Below are positions 7,744 through 17,263 of a DNA stretch of 64,000 nucleotides, piece after piece; the stretch's first letter is position 1; each line of letters opens with the position of its first letter. Both the position numbers and the translations under genes were made by a program. The stretch lies in contig CBDDKZ010000005.1 in NCBI GenBank assembly GCA_965230415.1, positions 4,588,001-4,652,000 on the forward strand. Direction: 5' to 3'. The notes beneath the pieces were generated by a model that was given only the letters and a program-made list of their open reading frames with translations, was not told the origin of the DNA and did no database searches. This stretch comes from CBDDKZ01 sp965230415. Its GTDB lineage: Bacteria > Bacteroidota > Bacteroidia > Cytophagales > JAAEPT01.

Positions 7744-8337
7744 TTAATCATTAATTAGTTTTTTGAGTTTTTTATCACCAATCCATACTACTTCATTCGT
7801 TTCCAAATGAGTCAGTTCCAGGTCAATTTGATAATATACAACCTTTTCTTTTCCATAAGAGTCTACTATTGAGTTGATAGACCCTTGCATCATATAATCG
7901 GCACCAATTTCCAAGCCCCATTTTTTCATGGTAGACTGAGAGGCATTTGTTTGTTGGTCTGCACGTTCGTTACGTACTTCTTGTCTTTTTTCACCTCCCT
8001 GAACCAGTCGTACACGTTGGCTGCGGATAAATTCTTTTTCAATGTCTTTAACAAAAGTTTCAGCTTCTATGTGTTCATGACTTTTGTTGAGTACCATACC
8101 AGCAATCACAACAGGTTTTTTGTTGTTATTATCCCGGCTAAAATTGGCCAGCCAGTGTCCATTAAGTACTTCTTTTATTAATTCTTCTGCGGTTTGCTTG
8201 GAATCAACATCATTCCATCTGCCACTAAGATCTATTTCATTATCAGGGTTCACTCTGGTTACTGAGTGACTTGAGGCGCAGGCGGTCATAAATACCACAA
8301 GCCCTATAAATGCTAATTTAATTGTACTTCTTATCAT
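7744..8337 (-). CDS. LpoB-like penicillin-binding-protein activator lipoprotein
   Basis: A lipoprotein of 197 residues with signal peptide MIRSTIKLAFIGLVVFMTAC and lipobox Cys at 20. The body matches the LpoB family: DLSGRWNDVDSKQTAEELI, then PVVIAGMVLNKSHEHI, FVKDIEKEFIRSQRVRLV and GADYMMQGSI near the C-terminus. In enterobacteria LpoB is an outer-membrane lipoprotein that activates PBP1b. Bacteroidota have homologues whose targets are unproven. The frame is open to 8433, but ATG 8337 puts the signal peptide at the N-terminus and avoids overlapping the upstream gene. Middle gene of a reverse cluster with a Tyr-rich exported protein upstream and a COG3014-like lipoprotein downstream. Confidence 0.8.
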   Translation of the reverse strand: MIRSTIKLAFIGLVVFMTACASSHSVTRVNPDNEIDLSGRWNDVDSKQTAEELIKEVLNGHWLANFSRDNNNKKPVVIAGMVLNKSHEHIEAETFVKDIEKEFIRSQRVRLVQGGEKRQEVRNERADQQTNASQSTMKKWGLEIGADYMMQGSINSIVDSYGKEKVVYYQIDLELTHLETNEVVWIGDKKLKKLIND

Positions 8338-8348
8338 TTTATTTTGTG

Positions 8349-8762
8349 TTAAATTCCAACTCCAAATCGAACTCCCGGGAATAATACCGAATTCCAGGCT
8401 ACGCTTAAACCAGGACGGTAAAATGGTGCGCAAAACCTATTTCCAAATCCATAATACCCATTGTAAATATAGGGATATCTATAATAATATCTGTTATTTT
8501 CGATACGTGCCATTCTTCTTTCATGACGATAGGCTATTCGATTGTTTCTACGCTCATTTCGTGCATCAATAGCGTCCTGATAAGGGTCTATTGCATCGTA
8601 TGTTCTTTGAACCGTTTCGCCCTGCATAGATATATAGGTGGAATCATTCATATACTGCTGCATACTCTGATAGTAATTGGGGTTTTGATCCGGTACCAGG
8701 TTTTGAGCTTTAAGACTTGCAAATCCAGTAAATAATATGCTAATGTATAATATCTTTTTCAT
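8349..8762 (-). CDS. Exported Arg/Tyr-rich protein
   Basis: A 137-residue protein with a clear signal peptide (MKKILYISILFTGFASLKA, cleavage before QN). The mature part has a polar segment rich in Gln and Asp, then an Arg/Asn-rich helix (DARNERRNNRIAYRHERRMARI), then a Tyr/Gly-rich stretch (NNRYYYRYPYIYNGYYGFGN). The gene ends 11 bases before the lpoB-like start, so it is probably the first gene of that operon. No family recognised. The low-complexity C-terminus suggests a surface or envelope structural role, which is a guess. Confidence 0.6.
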   Translation of the reverse strand: MKKILYISILFTGFASLKAQNLVPDQNPNYYQSMQQYMNDSTYISMQGETVQRTYDAIDPYQDAIDARNERRNNRIAYRHERRMARIENNRYYYRYPYIYNGYYGFGNRFCAPFYRPGLSVAWNSVLFPGVRFGVGI

Positions 8763-9005
8763 AGTCTTCTTTTTTATTAATCAGGTGCAATTAATGTGCC
8801 ATACTGAGTTGTTAAACGACAAACGAACAATATTGTGAGGTATTTTGTAGAATTTGTTATTTAACGCAGTATTTTTTGAGTAAGTAAGCTATTTTGTGAT
8901 CCCATACATTTGATAAACTTATATGGTTTCATTTTAACAAAGCTACACGATGGCACAATAAATGAAAAGACAACAAAAAAAATAAAAAGTTGTACAAGAA
9001 AAAAA

Positions 9006-9020
9006 GCTGGTAAAACCAGC
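9006..9020 (-). terminator. Intrinsic terminator of the TonB-dependent receptor gene
   Basis: On the reverse strand GCTGG-TTTTA-CCAGC is followed directly by a run of seven T. It lies about 25 bases downstream of the receptor stop codon, the expected place for a Rho-independent terminator. Bases 8763-9000 between this and the next reverse gene hold nothing else recognisable. Confidence 0.7.
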
Positions 9021-9045
9021 CTTTAAAATGTCAATTTATAGGCTG

Positions 9046-11250
9046 CTAAAACCTGTAAAATATAATGGCATTAAATCGTCTTCCGAAGCCTAATAAGCCT
9101 TTATCTACCCAGCTAGAGCTGCTATTGGTAGGGTATCGCACCTCACTATCAAAAATATTGGCTACATAAAGCGCGCAGCCCAGACCTTTGTATATATTGC
9201 TTACTTCAATATTGGCATCCAGAAGAAAATAAGCCGGGATTTCGTCTCCAACATAGGCACCAATAATTGCAGGATTGTCATTTACGACAAATTCTGACAA
9301 CATTTCACCAACGTACCGGCCTTTCAGGCCAACAACAACCTTGTCATGTATTTTGTAGGATGCTTTCAAATAGCCCAAAAGTTCAGGTGTAAATGATGCT
9401 TCAATATCTTCCATACCTTCTGCTGCATGGGTATTTGATTGATAACTTAACGATAAGTCAAAATTCAACTTATCCGTTGGACGGATTTTGAAATTAAATT
9501 CCGCACCTATTGTATTAATAATACCGTCGTTAGTCGTCTTTTGAGTTACATCTTGCGTCTGAATATTTATAATCTCTATTGAACTTACAGGGAGGGAACT
9601 CATTTGATTATAAAATATACTGACATTTGATGATGCCTTTATTTGTGGAATATTTGCAATATAATTCAATTCATAAGTATTCATGTTAGCAAGTCCGAGG
9701 CGAAATGGCTCTGTGATGCTCACTGGTGCGCTTTCGCCATAAGCAGCGCGTTTTTTGGAGTTTCCATACATTAACTTAACGATATGATTTTCATTTGCTT
9801 TAAGTATTAAAGCTATTCGTGGTATAAATGCTAAACCTCCCTGATAAATGCCTCCTTCATAATTAAATTGCTCTGTGGAATTATAAGGTACTGGTACCGG
9901 GAAACCGTCTACAGGAACATATATTGTGTCGACTCCCTCTCGATAATAATAACTTTCAATATCATCGGTGTGTTCAATTCTTGTACCTGCGGTGATGTGC
10001 AGCCAGGTTGAAGGTTTAATATTGATCTGAGCAAAAGCAGATTTTGTAGCATATGGAGACTTCAATTCCGTACGCGTTCGTGAGAATTCTATAAAAGGAG
10101 CTGTAAGATCTGTCATGCGGTCGAGTTTGTTCACCAGTCGATAACTCAGCCCAACTGTGAAATCCCATTTTTCATTGTTATAGTTGGAGAGAAATTCCAG
10201 TTCATGATTAGTGGTATGAGTATTAATGTATGAGTTAGCACGCGGACCTATTACCTGAAAGTTATTAGAGTTTAAATTATACCTTGAGGTGCTGTAACGA
10301 ATGTGAAGATCTAGTTTATCAGTAACCTGAGGATTGTATCCTGCCCGCATAAAGATTTGATCTAGCGTAGTTTCTAATCCTTCGTCACCTAATCCGGGGA
10401 GGAAGCCTATTGTACCGTTTCGGAAATAACGAGAGCTTAAATCGATAGCGAAGTCTTTATACCTGGCATTAACACCTATAAATTGATTGTCACTGCTCAA
10501 TTGCCCCGAAGTATTTTCTCTGTTTGCATTTTGAAGAAAGTATAATTGCTCTTCATCGGAGGTAATACTTGAGTAATCAAAAGTTTGCCCTTCCGAACTT
10601 CGATAGCTTACCATGGCTTTTACTTTAAAGTCGCCCTGATTAATGGATGCATAACCTCCCGCTCCATACGTTCCCAGCGAACCTGCATTTACAAATACCT
10701 CGTTGCTTTCATCTTCATCAAAGTCGTTAGTTATTATATTGATTGCGCCCAAGAACGCCGTACTACCGTATATGATAGCTATTGGCCCCCTTACTATTTC
10801 AATGCGGTTGATGGCATTCAAAGGAATATTCATTGCATCAATATTGTAACTATTGTCTAGGTCATTCATCTGATTGACACCATTCACCAAGACCATGACT
10901 GATGAAAAATTGCCGTTGGTACTAAATCCGCGTACACCAAAGTTGGTAGCAGATGTACCTGTGTTTGAGCTTCCCAGGGAATAAATTCCGGGTATGTTTT
11001 CTATAACTTCAACTAAATTGATATATCCCAAAGCTTGTATTTCTTCCTTGGTAATAACGACCATTGACGCAGGCACTTCGCTTAACTTTTCCGCTTTTTT
11101 ACCTGCTGTTGTCACCTCCATATTTAATAATGATTCAAGATCCATATCAAGCAATGCAGCTTCATTACTTAATGTTTCGTCTTGAGCTTGAAGCTTTTGT
11201 GTTAAAAAAATGAGCATGGAAGCTATCAAAAACACGTAATATTTTTTCAT
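9046..11250 (-). CDS. TonB-dependent outer-membrane receptor
   Basis: A 734-residue protein with signal peptide (MKKYYVFLIASMLIFLTQKLQA). A plug domain spans roughly residues 45-170 (VPASMVVITKEEIQALGY, LVEVIENIPGIYS, NFGVRGF, VMVLVNG, NRIEIVRGP), followed by a 22-strand beta-barrel ending in FNAIIFYRF with a terminal Phe. It would import a ligand across the outer membrane using TonB energy. No CarboxypepD-like N-terminal extension is present and no SusD neighbour is seen, so it is not a classical SusCD pair. The short N-terminal LSNEAALLDMDLESLLNMEVTTAGK segment resembles receptors for siderophores, vitamins or metals. Substrate unknown. It is transcribed alone and divergent from bamA. Confidence 0.92.
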   Translation of the reverse strand: MKKYYVFLIASMLIFLTQKLQAQDETLSNEAALLDMDLESLLNMEVTTAGKKAEKLSEVPASMVVITKEEIQALGYINLVEVIENIPGIYSLGSSNTGTSATNFGVRGFSTNGNFSSVMVLVNGVNQMNDLDNSYNIDAMNIPLNAINRIEIVRGPIAIIYGSTAFLGAINIITNDFDEDESNEVFVNAGSLGTYGAGGYASINQGDFKVKAMVSYRSSEGQTFDYSSITSDEEQLYFLQNANRENTSGQLSSDNQFIGVNARYKDFAIDLSSRYFRNGTIGFLPGLGDEGLETTLDQIFMRAGYNPQVTDKLDLHIRYSTSRYNLNSNNFQVIGPRANSYINTHTTNHELEFLSNYNNEKWDFTVGLSYRLVNKLDRMTDLTAPFIEFSRTRTELKSPYATKSAFAQINIKPSTWLHITAGTRIEHTDDIESYYYREGVDTIYVPVDGFPVPVPYNSTEQFNYEGGIYQGGLAFIPRIALILKANENHIVKLMYGNSKKRAAYGESAPVSITEPFRLGLANMNTYELNYIANIPQIKASSNVSIFYNQMSSLPVSSIEIINIQTQDVTQKTTNDGIINTIGAEFNFKIRPTDKLNFDLSLSYQSNTHAAEGMEDIEASFTPELLGYLKASYKIHDKVVVGLKGRYVGEMLSEFVVNDNPAIIGAYVGDEIPAYFLLDANIEVSNIYKGLGCALYVANIFDSEVRYPTNSSSSWVDKGLLGFGRRFNAIIFYRF

Positions 11251-11429
11251 TTCGAGTTGTTAATGTTAAAAGTTTTGTAAGTTAAATAAACGGGATAAGG
11301 AGCCTCAGGTTAGTGTTTTAGTTACAATTTGATAAAAGTCAGCTTGTTCAACCTAGGTTTCAAGTACTATGATAAGACTGTTTAAGAGCTACTTTGACCA
11401 TTATTCTATGATCGATCGTTTTAAATACA

Positions 11430-11437
11430 TAGTTTTG
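11430..11437 (+). promoter_or_regulatory. -7 box candidate for bamA
   Basis: TAGTTTTG fits the Bacteroidota -7 consensus TAnnTTTG exactly and lies 61 bases before the TTG start of bamA in the intergenic space shared with the divergent TonB receptor gene. No clear -33 TTTG at ideal spacing was found. Confidence 0.4.
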
Positions 11438-11497
11438 TGAAATAAGTTTCATTTAATGGCGTTTTCAACATTAACAATTTGACCAAATACTTCTCGA

Positions 11498-13981
11498 TTG
11501 AAATTAAATAAATTGCTCATTTACATAATGCTGCTTTGTGTACAAATTACCCTCAAGTCACAGTACAAATTGCCGTTACCTGCAGAAGAAGATAAGGTAT
11601 ATACCATAGCAGATATAACAGTCAAAGGAAACGAGCACTTTAGTGAGTCAACTATAGTGGCTCTTAGTGGATTAAAAATTTGGGACAAAATCAGATTAAG
11701 CGACTTTCTCATTCAACAATCCATTATTAGAATGTGGAAGTCAGGGTACTTTGATGACGTCAAAATAAACATTTTGTCGTTCAAAAAACATCTTGTTTAT
11801 CTGGAAATTGAGGTACGCGAGGCACGTTTATTAGGTAAAGTAAATCTTGAAGGAATAGCTCCGGGGAATAAAGATAAAATCTCCGATAAATTAAAACCGA
11901 TGTATGGCAAGCGCTTTGACCGGGTTGCTTCAAAGAAGATTAAACATGAGATAGTAAGGTTTTATAAGGAGCATGGTTTCTATAATGTACATGTTGTAAG
12001 CGATTCGATCCATTTAAGAGACAATAATGTCACAGATTATTATATAACTATTGACAAGGGTAAGAAAGTTAAACTAAAGCAACTTATAATATCAGGAAAC
12101 GACATGTTTTCAGACAAAAAGCTGCTTCGTGTGCTCAAAGACTATCGGGTATTGCCCAAAATCGTGAGGTTTAGGCAATCAACAATAATGGACGAAGATA
12201 GCGATTTAATTAGCAAGGATTTAGTGACTTTTTACAGGTCTGAGGGGTATCGTGATATGCGTGTGAACAAGCTAATCATTGACTCGCTGGATGAAAGAGG
12301 GGTGGTCTGTCAAATCACGATTCACGAAGGGAAAAAGTATTATATTAACAACATTTCCTGGGAGGATAATCACTTGGTAAGCGATTCTGTTTTGAATAAA
12401 CTACTAGAGCAGAAAAAGGGGGATGTTTACAATTTACCTTTTATAATCAGGCAAATTTATGGCAATGAAGACGGAACGGATGTATTGTCATATTATCAGA
12501 ATAAGAGTTATGTCTTTACTGAGTTTCTTGTGCAGGAGGAATTTTCTGATGACTCTTTGGTGAGCTTGATCATAAAAGTCAATGAAGGTGAACCTGCTGT
12601 TTATGGAAATGTGAGCGTAATAGGAAACGACAGAACAAGTGATTACATTCTGCTACGAGAAGTATCAACTATAACAGGAAATGCTTTTAAGCGTAAAGCT
12701 ATTTTAGCTTCGCAACATGCTATTGCCTCATTAGGATTTATTGAACCTTCATCTATCAAAGTAAAGCCCATATATAATAAAGAGGAAGGGACAGTTGATT
12801 TGCGATATAGTGTGAAAGAGAACCCCATTGATGAAGTGAAACTTACTGGTTCTTATGGTGGAGCGGCAGGTTTTGCCGGAGCTCTGGGGCTTAATTTGTA
12901 TAACTTTTCTTTGAAAGATCTGCCCAGGTTTAAACAATGGAACCCTTTGCCAACAGGAGATGGACAGAAGCTTGTGCTGGAATACGCAGCCAATGGCGTT
13001 AATTACCGTGCTTTTCGAAGCGGCTTTGTAGAGCCTTGGCTGGGAGGGAAAAAGCCATTGGCCTTATCCTTAAATTTTTCACATTCTGTATTAGACCGCT
13101 TTGATGATGATGATAACTGGTTAGGTGATTTTAAGGCGATGACGGCTCAGGCAAGCATTCAAAATAAACTTAGGAAGTTGGGACACTTTTGGTGGATGTC
13201 TAATTCTATAAACTTCACCCGGTATAACCAGGATAATTATGATAGCACTTTATGTGAAAGTTGCATTTCGAAACGACTGAGTATTGACATTAAATTGATT
13301 CGGAATAGTCAGCGAGCATCGACATTTTACCCTTATAAAGGGTCTTACCTGCAACTTGAAAGCAGGCTAACCAGTCCCGGGACTAATTCGATAAATGGTA
13401 GGGGCAGGGAAGTGGAATGGATTTCTTATAACAAATGGCACCTTGACGCTTCACTTTATTGGCATCTTGGTAAGAACAAGGAAGACGAGCGCTTACAAGA
13501 ATCTTTCTTAAGTAAACCAGGTGTGGTACTCAACCTGAGAAATCACGTGGGTTTGATGCGCACTTATTCAGGGAACTCCAGATTAACCACTTACGACCGT
13601 TTTGTCTTGGGAGGCTCGGGTCTTTCAGGTTTTATCCCGGTATTAGGAACAGAAATAATTGGCTTAAGAGGTTATCCTGAGCAAAGTATAAGTCCATCTG
13701 ACAATGGCGGTACTTTTTTTATGAAACAAGTAATTGAATTAAGGTTTCCTGTAAAGCTGACCGGGCGCATTCAGGCATACTCACATCTATTCGTAGAAGG
13801 AGGGAGTAATGTGCTCTCCGGCTGGACCCTCAACGATTATTATAAATCTGCAGGGCTTGGTCTGCGTACCAACTTGCCTGGCCTGGGACAGATTGGCGTT
13901 GACTATGCATATGGTTTTGATGCTTTGCCAGGTACCAATCCACAACAGTGGCATTTCACATTTGGCTATCAATTGCGTTAA
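11498..13981 (+). CDS. bamA: Outer-membrane protein assembly factor, BamA/Omp85 family
   Basis: An 827-residue Omp85 protein that folds and inserts outer-membrane beta-barrels. After a signal peptide come about five POTRA domains (from YTIADITVKGNEHFS to about residue 430), then a 16-strand barrel. The conserved L6-loop motif appears as GLRGY (VRGF/Y class), and the C-terminus ends WHFTFGYQLR. The start chosen is TTG 11498 (MKLNKLLIYIMLLCVQITLKSQ), because it gives a proper signal peptide. The next ATG (11528) would truncate it. No skp or uppS neighbour, which usually accompany bamA in this phylum, so this may be a second, divergent copy. Confidence 0.85.
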   Translation: MKLNKLLIYIMLLCVQITLKSQYKLPLPAEEDKVYTIADITVKGNEHFSESTIVALSGLKIWDKIRLSDFLIQQSIIRMWKSGYFDDVKINILSFKKHLVYLEIEVREARLLGKVNLEGIAPGNKDKISDKLKPMYGKRFDRVASKKIKHEIVRFYKEHGFYNVHVVSDSIHLRDNNVTDYYITIDKGKKVKLKQLIISGNDMFSDKKLLRVLKDYRVLPKIVRFRQSTIMDEDSDLISKDLVTFYRSEGYRDMRVNKLIIDSLDERGVVCQITIHEGKKYYINNISWEDNHLVSDSVLNKLLEQKKGDVYNLPFIIRQIYGNEDGTDVLSYYQNKSYVFTEFLVQEEFSDDSLVSLIIKVNEGEPAVYGNVSVIGNDRTSDYILLREVSTITGNAFKRKAILASQHAIASLGFIEPSSIKVKPIYNKEEGTVDLRYSVKENPIDEVKLTGSYGGAAGFAGALGLNLYNFSLKDLPRFKQWNPLPTGDGQKLVLEYAANGVNYRAFRSGFVEPWLGGKKPLALSLNFSHSVLDRFDDDDNWLGDFKAMTAQASIQNKLRKLGHFWWMSNSINFTRYNQDNYDSTLCESCISKRLSIDIKLIRNSQRASTFYPYKGSYLQLESRLTSPGTNSINGRGREVEWISYNKWHLDASLYWHLGKNKEDERLQESFLSKPGVVLNLRNHVGLMRTYSGNSRLTTYDRFVLGGSGLSGFIPVLGTEIIGLRGYPEQSISPSDNGGTFFMKQVIELRFPVKLTGRIQAYSHLFVEGGSNVLSGWTLNDYYKSAGLGLRTNLPGLGQIGVDYAYGFDALPGTNPQQWHFTFGYQLR

Positions 13982-13984
13982 TTA

Positions 13985-15721
13985 TTACAGTCTGGCCTGA
14001 TAGGTAAATAGTTCATAGTAACGCCCTTTCTTTTCTATGAGGGCGTCATGGTTGCCACGTTCAATAATAGCTCCTTTTTCTATTACCAAAATTTGGTCTG
14101 CCTGTCTGATGGTACTAAGTCTGTGGGCTATCACAAAAGTTGTTCTTCCCTTCATTAATTCATTTAAACTTTTTTGAATGAGCGCTTCACTTTCAGTATC
14201 GAGATTGGAAGTAGCTTCGTCCAATATAATTACTTTAGGGTTAGCTAGTAGAGCGCGAGCAATGGCTATACGCTGCCTTTGACCCCCAGATAATTTCACA
14301 CCCCGTTCGCCAATAATAGTTTCGAGCCCTTCTTCAAAACGGTCTGTAAATTCATTAACATAAGCAGCTTCAACAGCATGTTGTAATGCTTCTTCCGTGG
14401 CTTCTGGATTTGGAAATAATATGTTTTCTCTGATAGTACCTTCAAATAAAAATTCATCTTGTAGCACAACACCGAGGTGACTTCTGAAACTGTTTAGTTC
14501 AATACTTGAAAGGTCCTGACCATCTACCAGTACCTGGCCAGATCCGGGCGTAAGAAATGATGCTGCTAATCCGGCTATGGTCGATTTCCCCGATCCGGAA
14601 GAGCCCACCAGTGCCGTAACACTCCCGGCAGGAGCCTCAAAACTGATGTCATGAACCACTTCTTTAGATGATTCGTAAGAAAACGACACGCCATCAAATA
14701 CAATGTCACCCTGTAGATTTTGAATCAAATTGGGACGCTCTTCAGGTTTATTCTCAGGTTCTTGCCTTAAAATTTCTTCCGTACGATCCAATCCGGCAAG
14801 GCCTTCTGTAATCTGACTTCCTATATTGCTCATTTGAAGTATTGGTGCCACCATAAAACCAATTACAAAGGGGATGGACATAAAATCGCCACTTGTAATA
14901 TTGCCGTCAATAGCTTCCCAGGCACCGACTCCGAATACTAAAATGGTTGTGAGACCGACCGCAAATAGACCAACGCTGGTCATAGCGGCAGTCGCCGTTA
15001 AACTGCTTTTAATGTTCTGGAAAAGTTTGTCTGCTCCTTTTTCAAAAAGGGTGTTTTCCTGCTGTTCCGATCCGAAACCTTTAATTACGCGTATGCCTCC
15101 AAGCGTTTCTGTGAGTCTTCCCGTTACTTCTGCAGTAATTTCACCCCTTTTTCTAAATATGGGTCTGATAATAGCAAATGCTTTCATTGTTACCACACCA
15201 AAAAGAATCATGGGGATAATCACAAATGCGGTAAGCTTAGGACTTAAATAAAGCATATAAGCCAAACTGAAAATAAAGGTAAGCGTTCCGCCAATTAGTT
15301 GTACAAGACCGGTACCAATTATATTTCGTACCCCTTCCACATCTGTCATAATTCGGGAAACCAGTTCCCCTGATTTGTGGTTATCGAAATAGCTTATGGG
15401 TAATGAAAGCACTTTCTTTTGAACCTGAACCCTTAACTGTGCGATGAGTGATTGGGCTTCTACGCTTAGAATACGTGTGAGCAAAAATGAGGTACCCGCC
15501 TGTATGACAACCGCCGCGGCAACCACACCTAAAAACTCCCAAAGATAATCCATGTTGTTGGGTTCTATGATGTTATCTACTAGGTACTTTGGTGATATAG
15601 GCAAAATCATGCCGGTAATACGGCTTACGAAGATTAAAATAAGACCGATGAAGAGCATTTTTTTGCGTGGCCATATGTACTTTTGAAATACACTTTTGAA
15701 TGAAATTTTCCCTTTTGCCAT
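13985..15721 (-). CDS. ABC exporter half-transporter, MsbA/MDR type
   Basis: A 578-residue fused permease-ATPase. About six transmembrane helices lie in residues 15-310 (exporter type I fold, with coupling-helix segment SGELVSRIMTDVEGVRNIIG). The nucleotide-binding domain follows, with Walker A GSSGSGKST around residue 372, signature LSGGQRQR around 475, Walker B VIILDEATSNLD around 495 and switch His in VIAHRLST. It would work as a homodimer in the inner membrane exporting a lipid, drug or peptide. Lipid A flipping (MsbA) is possible but cannot be asserted. It converges on bamA with 3 bases between stops. Confidence 0.88.
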   Translation of the reverse strand: MAKGKISFKSVFQKYIWPRKKMLFIGLILIFVSRITGMILPISPKYLVDNIIEPNNMDYLWEFLGVVAAAVVIQAGTSFLLTRILSVEAQSLIAQLRVQVQKKVLSLPISYFDNHKSGELVSRIMTDVEGVRNIIGTGLVQLIGGTLTFIFSLAYMLYLSPKLTAFVIIPMILFGVVTMKAFAIIRPIFRKRGEITAEVTGRLTETLGGIRVIKGFGSEQQENTLFEKGADKLFQNIKSSLTATAAMTSVGLFAVGLTTILVFGVGAWEAIDGNITSGDFMSIPFVIGFMVAPILQMSNIGSQITEGLAGLDRTEEILRQEPENKPEERPNLIQNLQGDIVFDGVSFSYESSKEVVHDISFEAPAGSVTALVGSSGSGKSTIAGLAASFLTPGSGQVLVDGQDLSSIELNSFRSHLGVVLQDEFLFEGTIRENILFPNPEATEEALQHAVEAAYVNEFTDRFEEGLETIIGERGVKLSGGQRQRIAIARALLANPKVIILDEATSNLDTESEALIQKSLNELMKGRTTFVIAHRLSTIRQADQILVIEKGAIIERGNHDALIEKKGRYYELFTYQARL

Positions 15722-15833
15722 TTCTTTAATTAGCGTTTTATAAGCTTACAACAATTCATAATGTCTTTTTTTTACTAAAAGTTCCTACTACTAAAATTTA
15801 GTAGAATAAGTTTTTCATTCGAAAGATACTGTT

Positions 15834-15841
15834 TAGTTTTG
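15834..15841 (+). promoter_or_regulatory. -7 box of the gtrA-like gene
   Basis: TAGTTTTG matches TAnnTTTG exactly. A T-rich -33 region (TTTTTC, 15811-15816) sits 17 bases upstream. The ATG follows only 10 bases after the box, implying a very short leader. Confidence 0.5.
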
Positions 15842-15851
15842 TGCCTGCTGT

Positions 15852-16259
15852 ATGATAGAGAGGATACGATTACTTATTAGGAATCACTTTTGGCAACTGT
15901 TCCGCTTTGGTTTAGTAGGCACCATTTGCTTTTGCATGGAATACGGTTCCTATTATTTGATGACTAAGGTGCTAATTATGAATGTGTATTATTCCAATTT
16001 CATATCCTTAATTTTGGCGACAACTCTTAACTACATCCTTTCTCGTTTAATGGTTTTTAAGCCAGGGAAACATTCATTGCTTAAAGAAATCATTACGTTT
16101 TACCTGGTTTCTTCCATTAGTATAGGTCTTAATATGCTCATACATTATATATGTATTAACTTTTTTGATATTGAAGATGGCGTCTCAAAGTTAATTGCTA
16201 TTGGGCTTGTGCTTACGGTGAACTTTTTTCTTAAGAAGTTTATTGTTTTTGACGGATAG
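15852..16259 (+). CDS. GtrA-family membrane protein
   Basis: A 135-residue protein with four predicted transmembrane helices and the GtrA signature. It begins with WQLFRFGLVGTICFCMEYG, has FISLILATTLNYILSRLMVF in the middle, and ends with a basic LKKFIVFDG. GtrA family proteins are thought to flip polyprenyl-linked sugars or help glycosylate cell-surface polymers. The exact substrate is unknown here. Its last 69 bases overlap, on the opposite strand, the 3' end of the pseudouridine synthase gene, an unusually long convergent overlap. No glycosyltransferase partner lies nearby. Confidence 0.85.
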   Translation: MIERIRLLIRNHFWQLFRFGLVGTICFCMEYGSYYLMTKVLIMNVYYSNFISLILATTLNYILSRLMVFKPGKHSLLKEIITFYLVSSISIGLNMLIHYICINFFDIEDGVSKLIAIGLVLTVNFFLKKFIVFDG

Positions 16260-17186
16260 AGGCTCTTCTTTTTGCACTCTCGCTTCAAACTTTATGTAAG
16301 AGTCAAATTTGTTTGGAAGGGGAATGTCAAATTCCAAGTTATTTCCTGAAATGGGGTGTGTAAAGGAAATGGCCTTGGCACATAAAAAAAGCCCGCGTCC
16401 TTTGAGCAATTCCATATTTTCTGGTGTGTACTGTTTGTCTCCAATAATGGGTGTACCTAAATGAGTCATGTGTATTCTCAGTTGATGTGTACGACCGGTA
16501 ATTGGCATTAATCGTACTAAGCTCATAACGCCAAAAGTATTAGATTGCGTAGTGCTTATGAGTTCGAAATTGGTGATAGCCTGGCTTTTGTTTATGCTTG
16601 TTTCTATTGTATTAGATTCCGTATTTGGTTTTCCTGCAACGAGAGCCATATACGTTTTACGAACCTTGTGATTTTGAAATTCACGACCGAGGTTTATCTG
16701 TGCTCGTTCGGTTTTTGCTACTACCACCAAGCCACTTGTTGGAACATCCAGCCGATGCACTGGACAAGGTTTTGCCAGGGCATCACTCTCATTAGATGGC
16801 TTGAGGTTAAAGGTTAAGGCATTTTCTAATGTGTTGTGTTGGTTGCCATTCACCATCAATCCACCTGGTTTATTGATAATTGCCAGGTATTCGTCTTCAT
16901 AAACAATGTCTAATTTTAATTCATAGCTTTTCTTAAATGAATGCGACTTCTCTTTTCCCAGGTAAACGATTTGCTCACCTCCGAATACTTTGCTGTTAAT
17001 TGCTGCTTGTTTTCCATTTACGAGGATTTGCCCTTCCAAAATTGCTTTTTTTGCTCTTCCCTTAGAATGAATATGCTTAAAGTTGGCGACGAGGTATAAA
17101 TTCAAAAACTGACTTTTTATGTTTTTGGGAACGCTTTTGGTTTCCAGTGCTGTGTTATTAGAGTTCTTGCTGTATGGCTTGGACAT
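16191..17186 (-). CDS. RluA-family 23S rRNA/tRNA pseudouridine synthase
   Basis: A 331-residue RNA-modifying enzyme. Residues about 25-85 form an S4 RNA-binding domain (SKGRAKKAILEGQILVNGK). The catalytic domain follows, with motif HRLDVPTSGLVVVAKT containing the catalytic Asp, then GRTHQLRIHMTHLGTPIIGD. These define the RluA/RluD family, which isomerises uridine in structured RNA. The target position cannot be assigned. The C-terminus carries an extra Lys-rich tail (about 25 residues, KNNKLLKKKVHRKHKPNSN) encoded inside the overlap with the gtrA-like gene. Confidence 0.9.
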   Translation of the reverse strand: MSKPYSKNSNNTALETKSVPKNIKSQFLNLYLVANFKHIHSKGRAKKAILEGQILVNGKQAAINSKVFGGEQIVYLGKEKSHSFKKSYELKLDIVYEDEYLAIINKPGGLMVNGNQHNTLENALTFNLKPSNESDALAKPCPVHRLDVPTSGLVVVAKTERAQINLGREFQNHKVRKTYMALVAGKPNTESNTIETSINKSQAITNFELISTTQSNTFGVMSLVRLMPITGRTHQLRIHMTHLGTPIIGDKQYTPENMELLKGRGLFLCAKAISFTHPISGNNLEFDIPLPNKFDSYIKFEARVQKEEPLSVKNNKLLKKKVHRKHKPNSN

Positions 17187-17263
17187 GCGACAATATAAGA
17201 AAACAAGCTTAAATTTGTAAATTTGTCTTGGGTCGTTAATAATAGCCTTAAATAGGAAATTCT

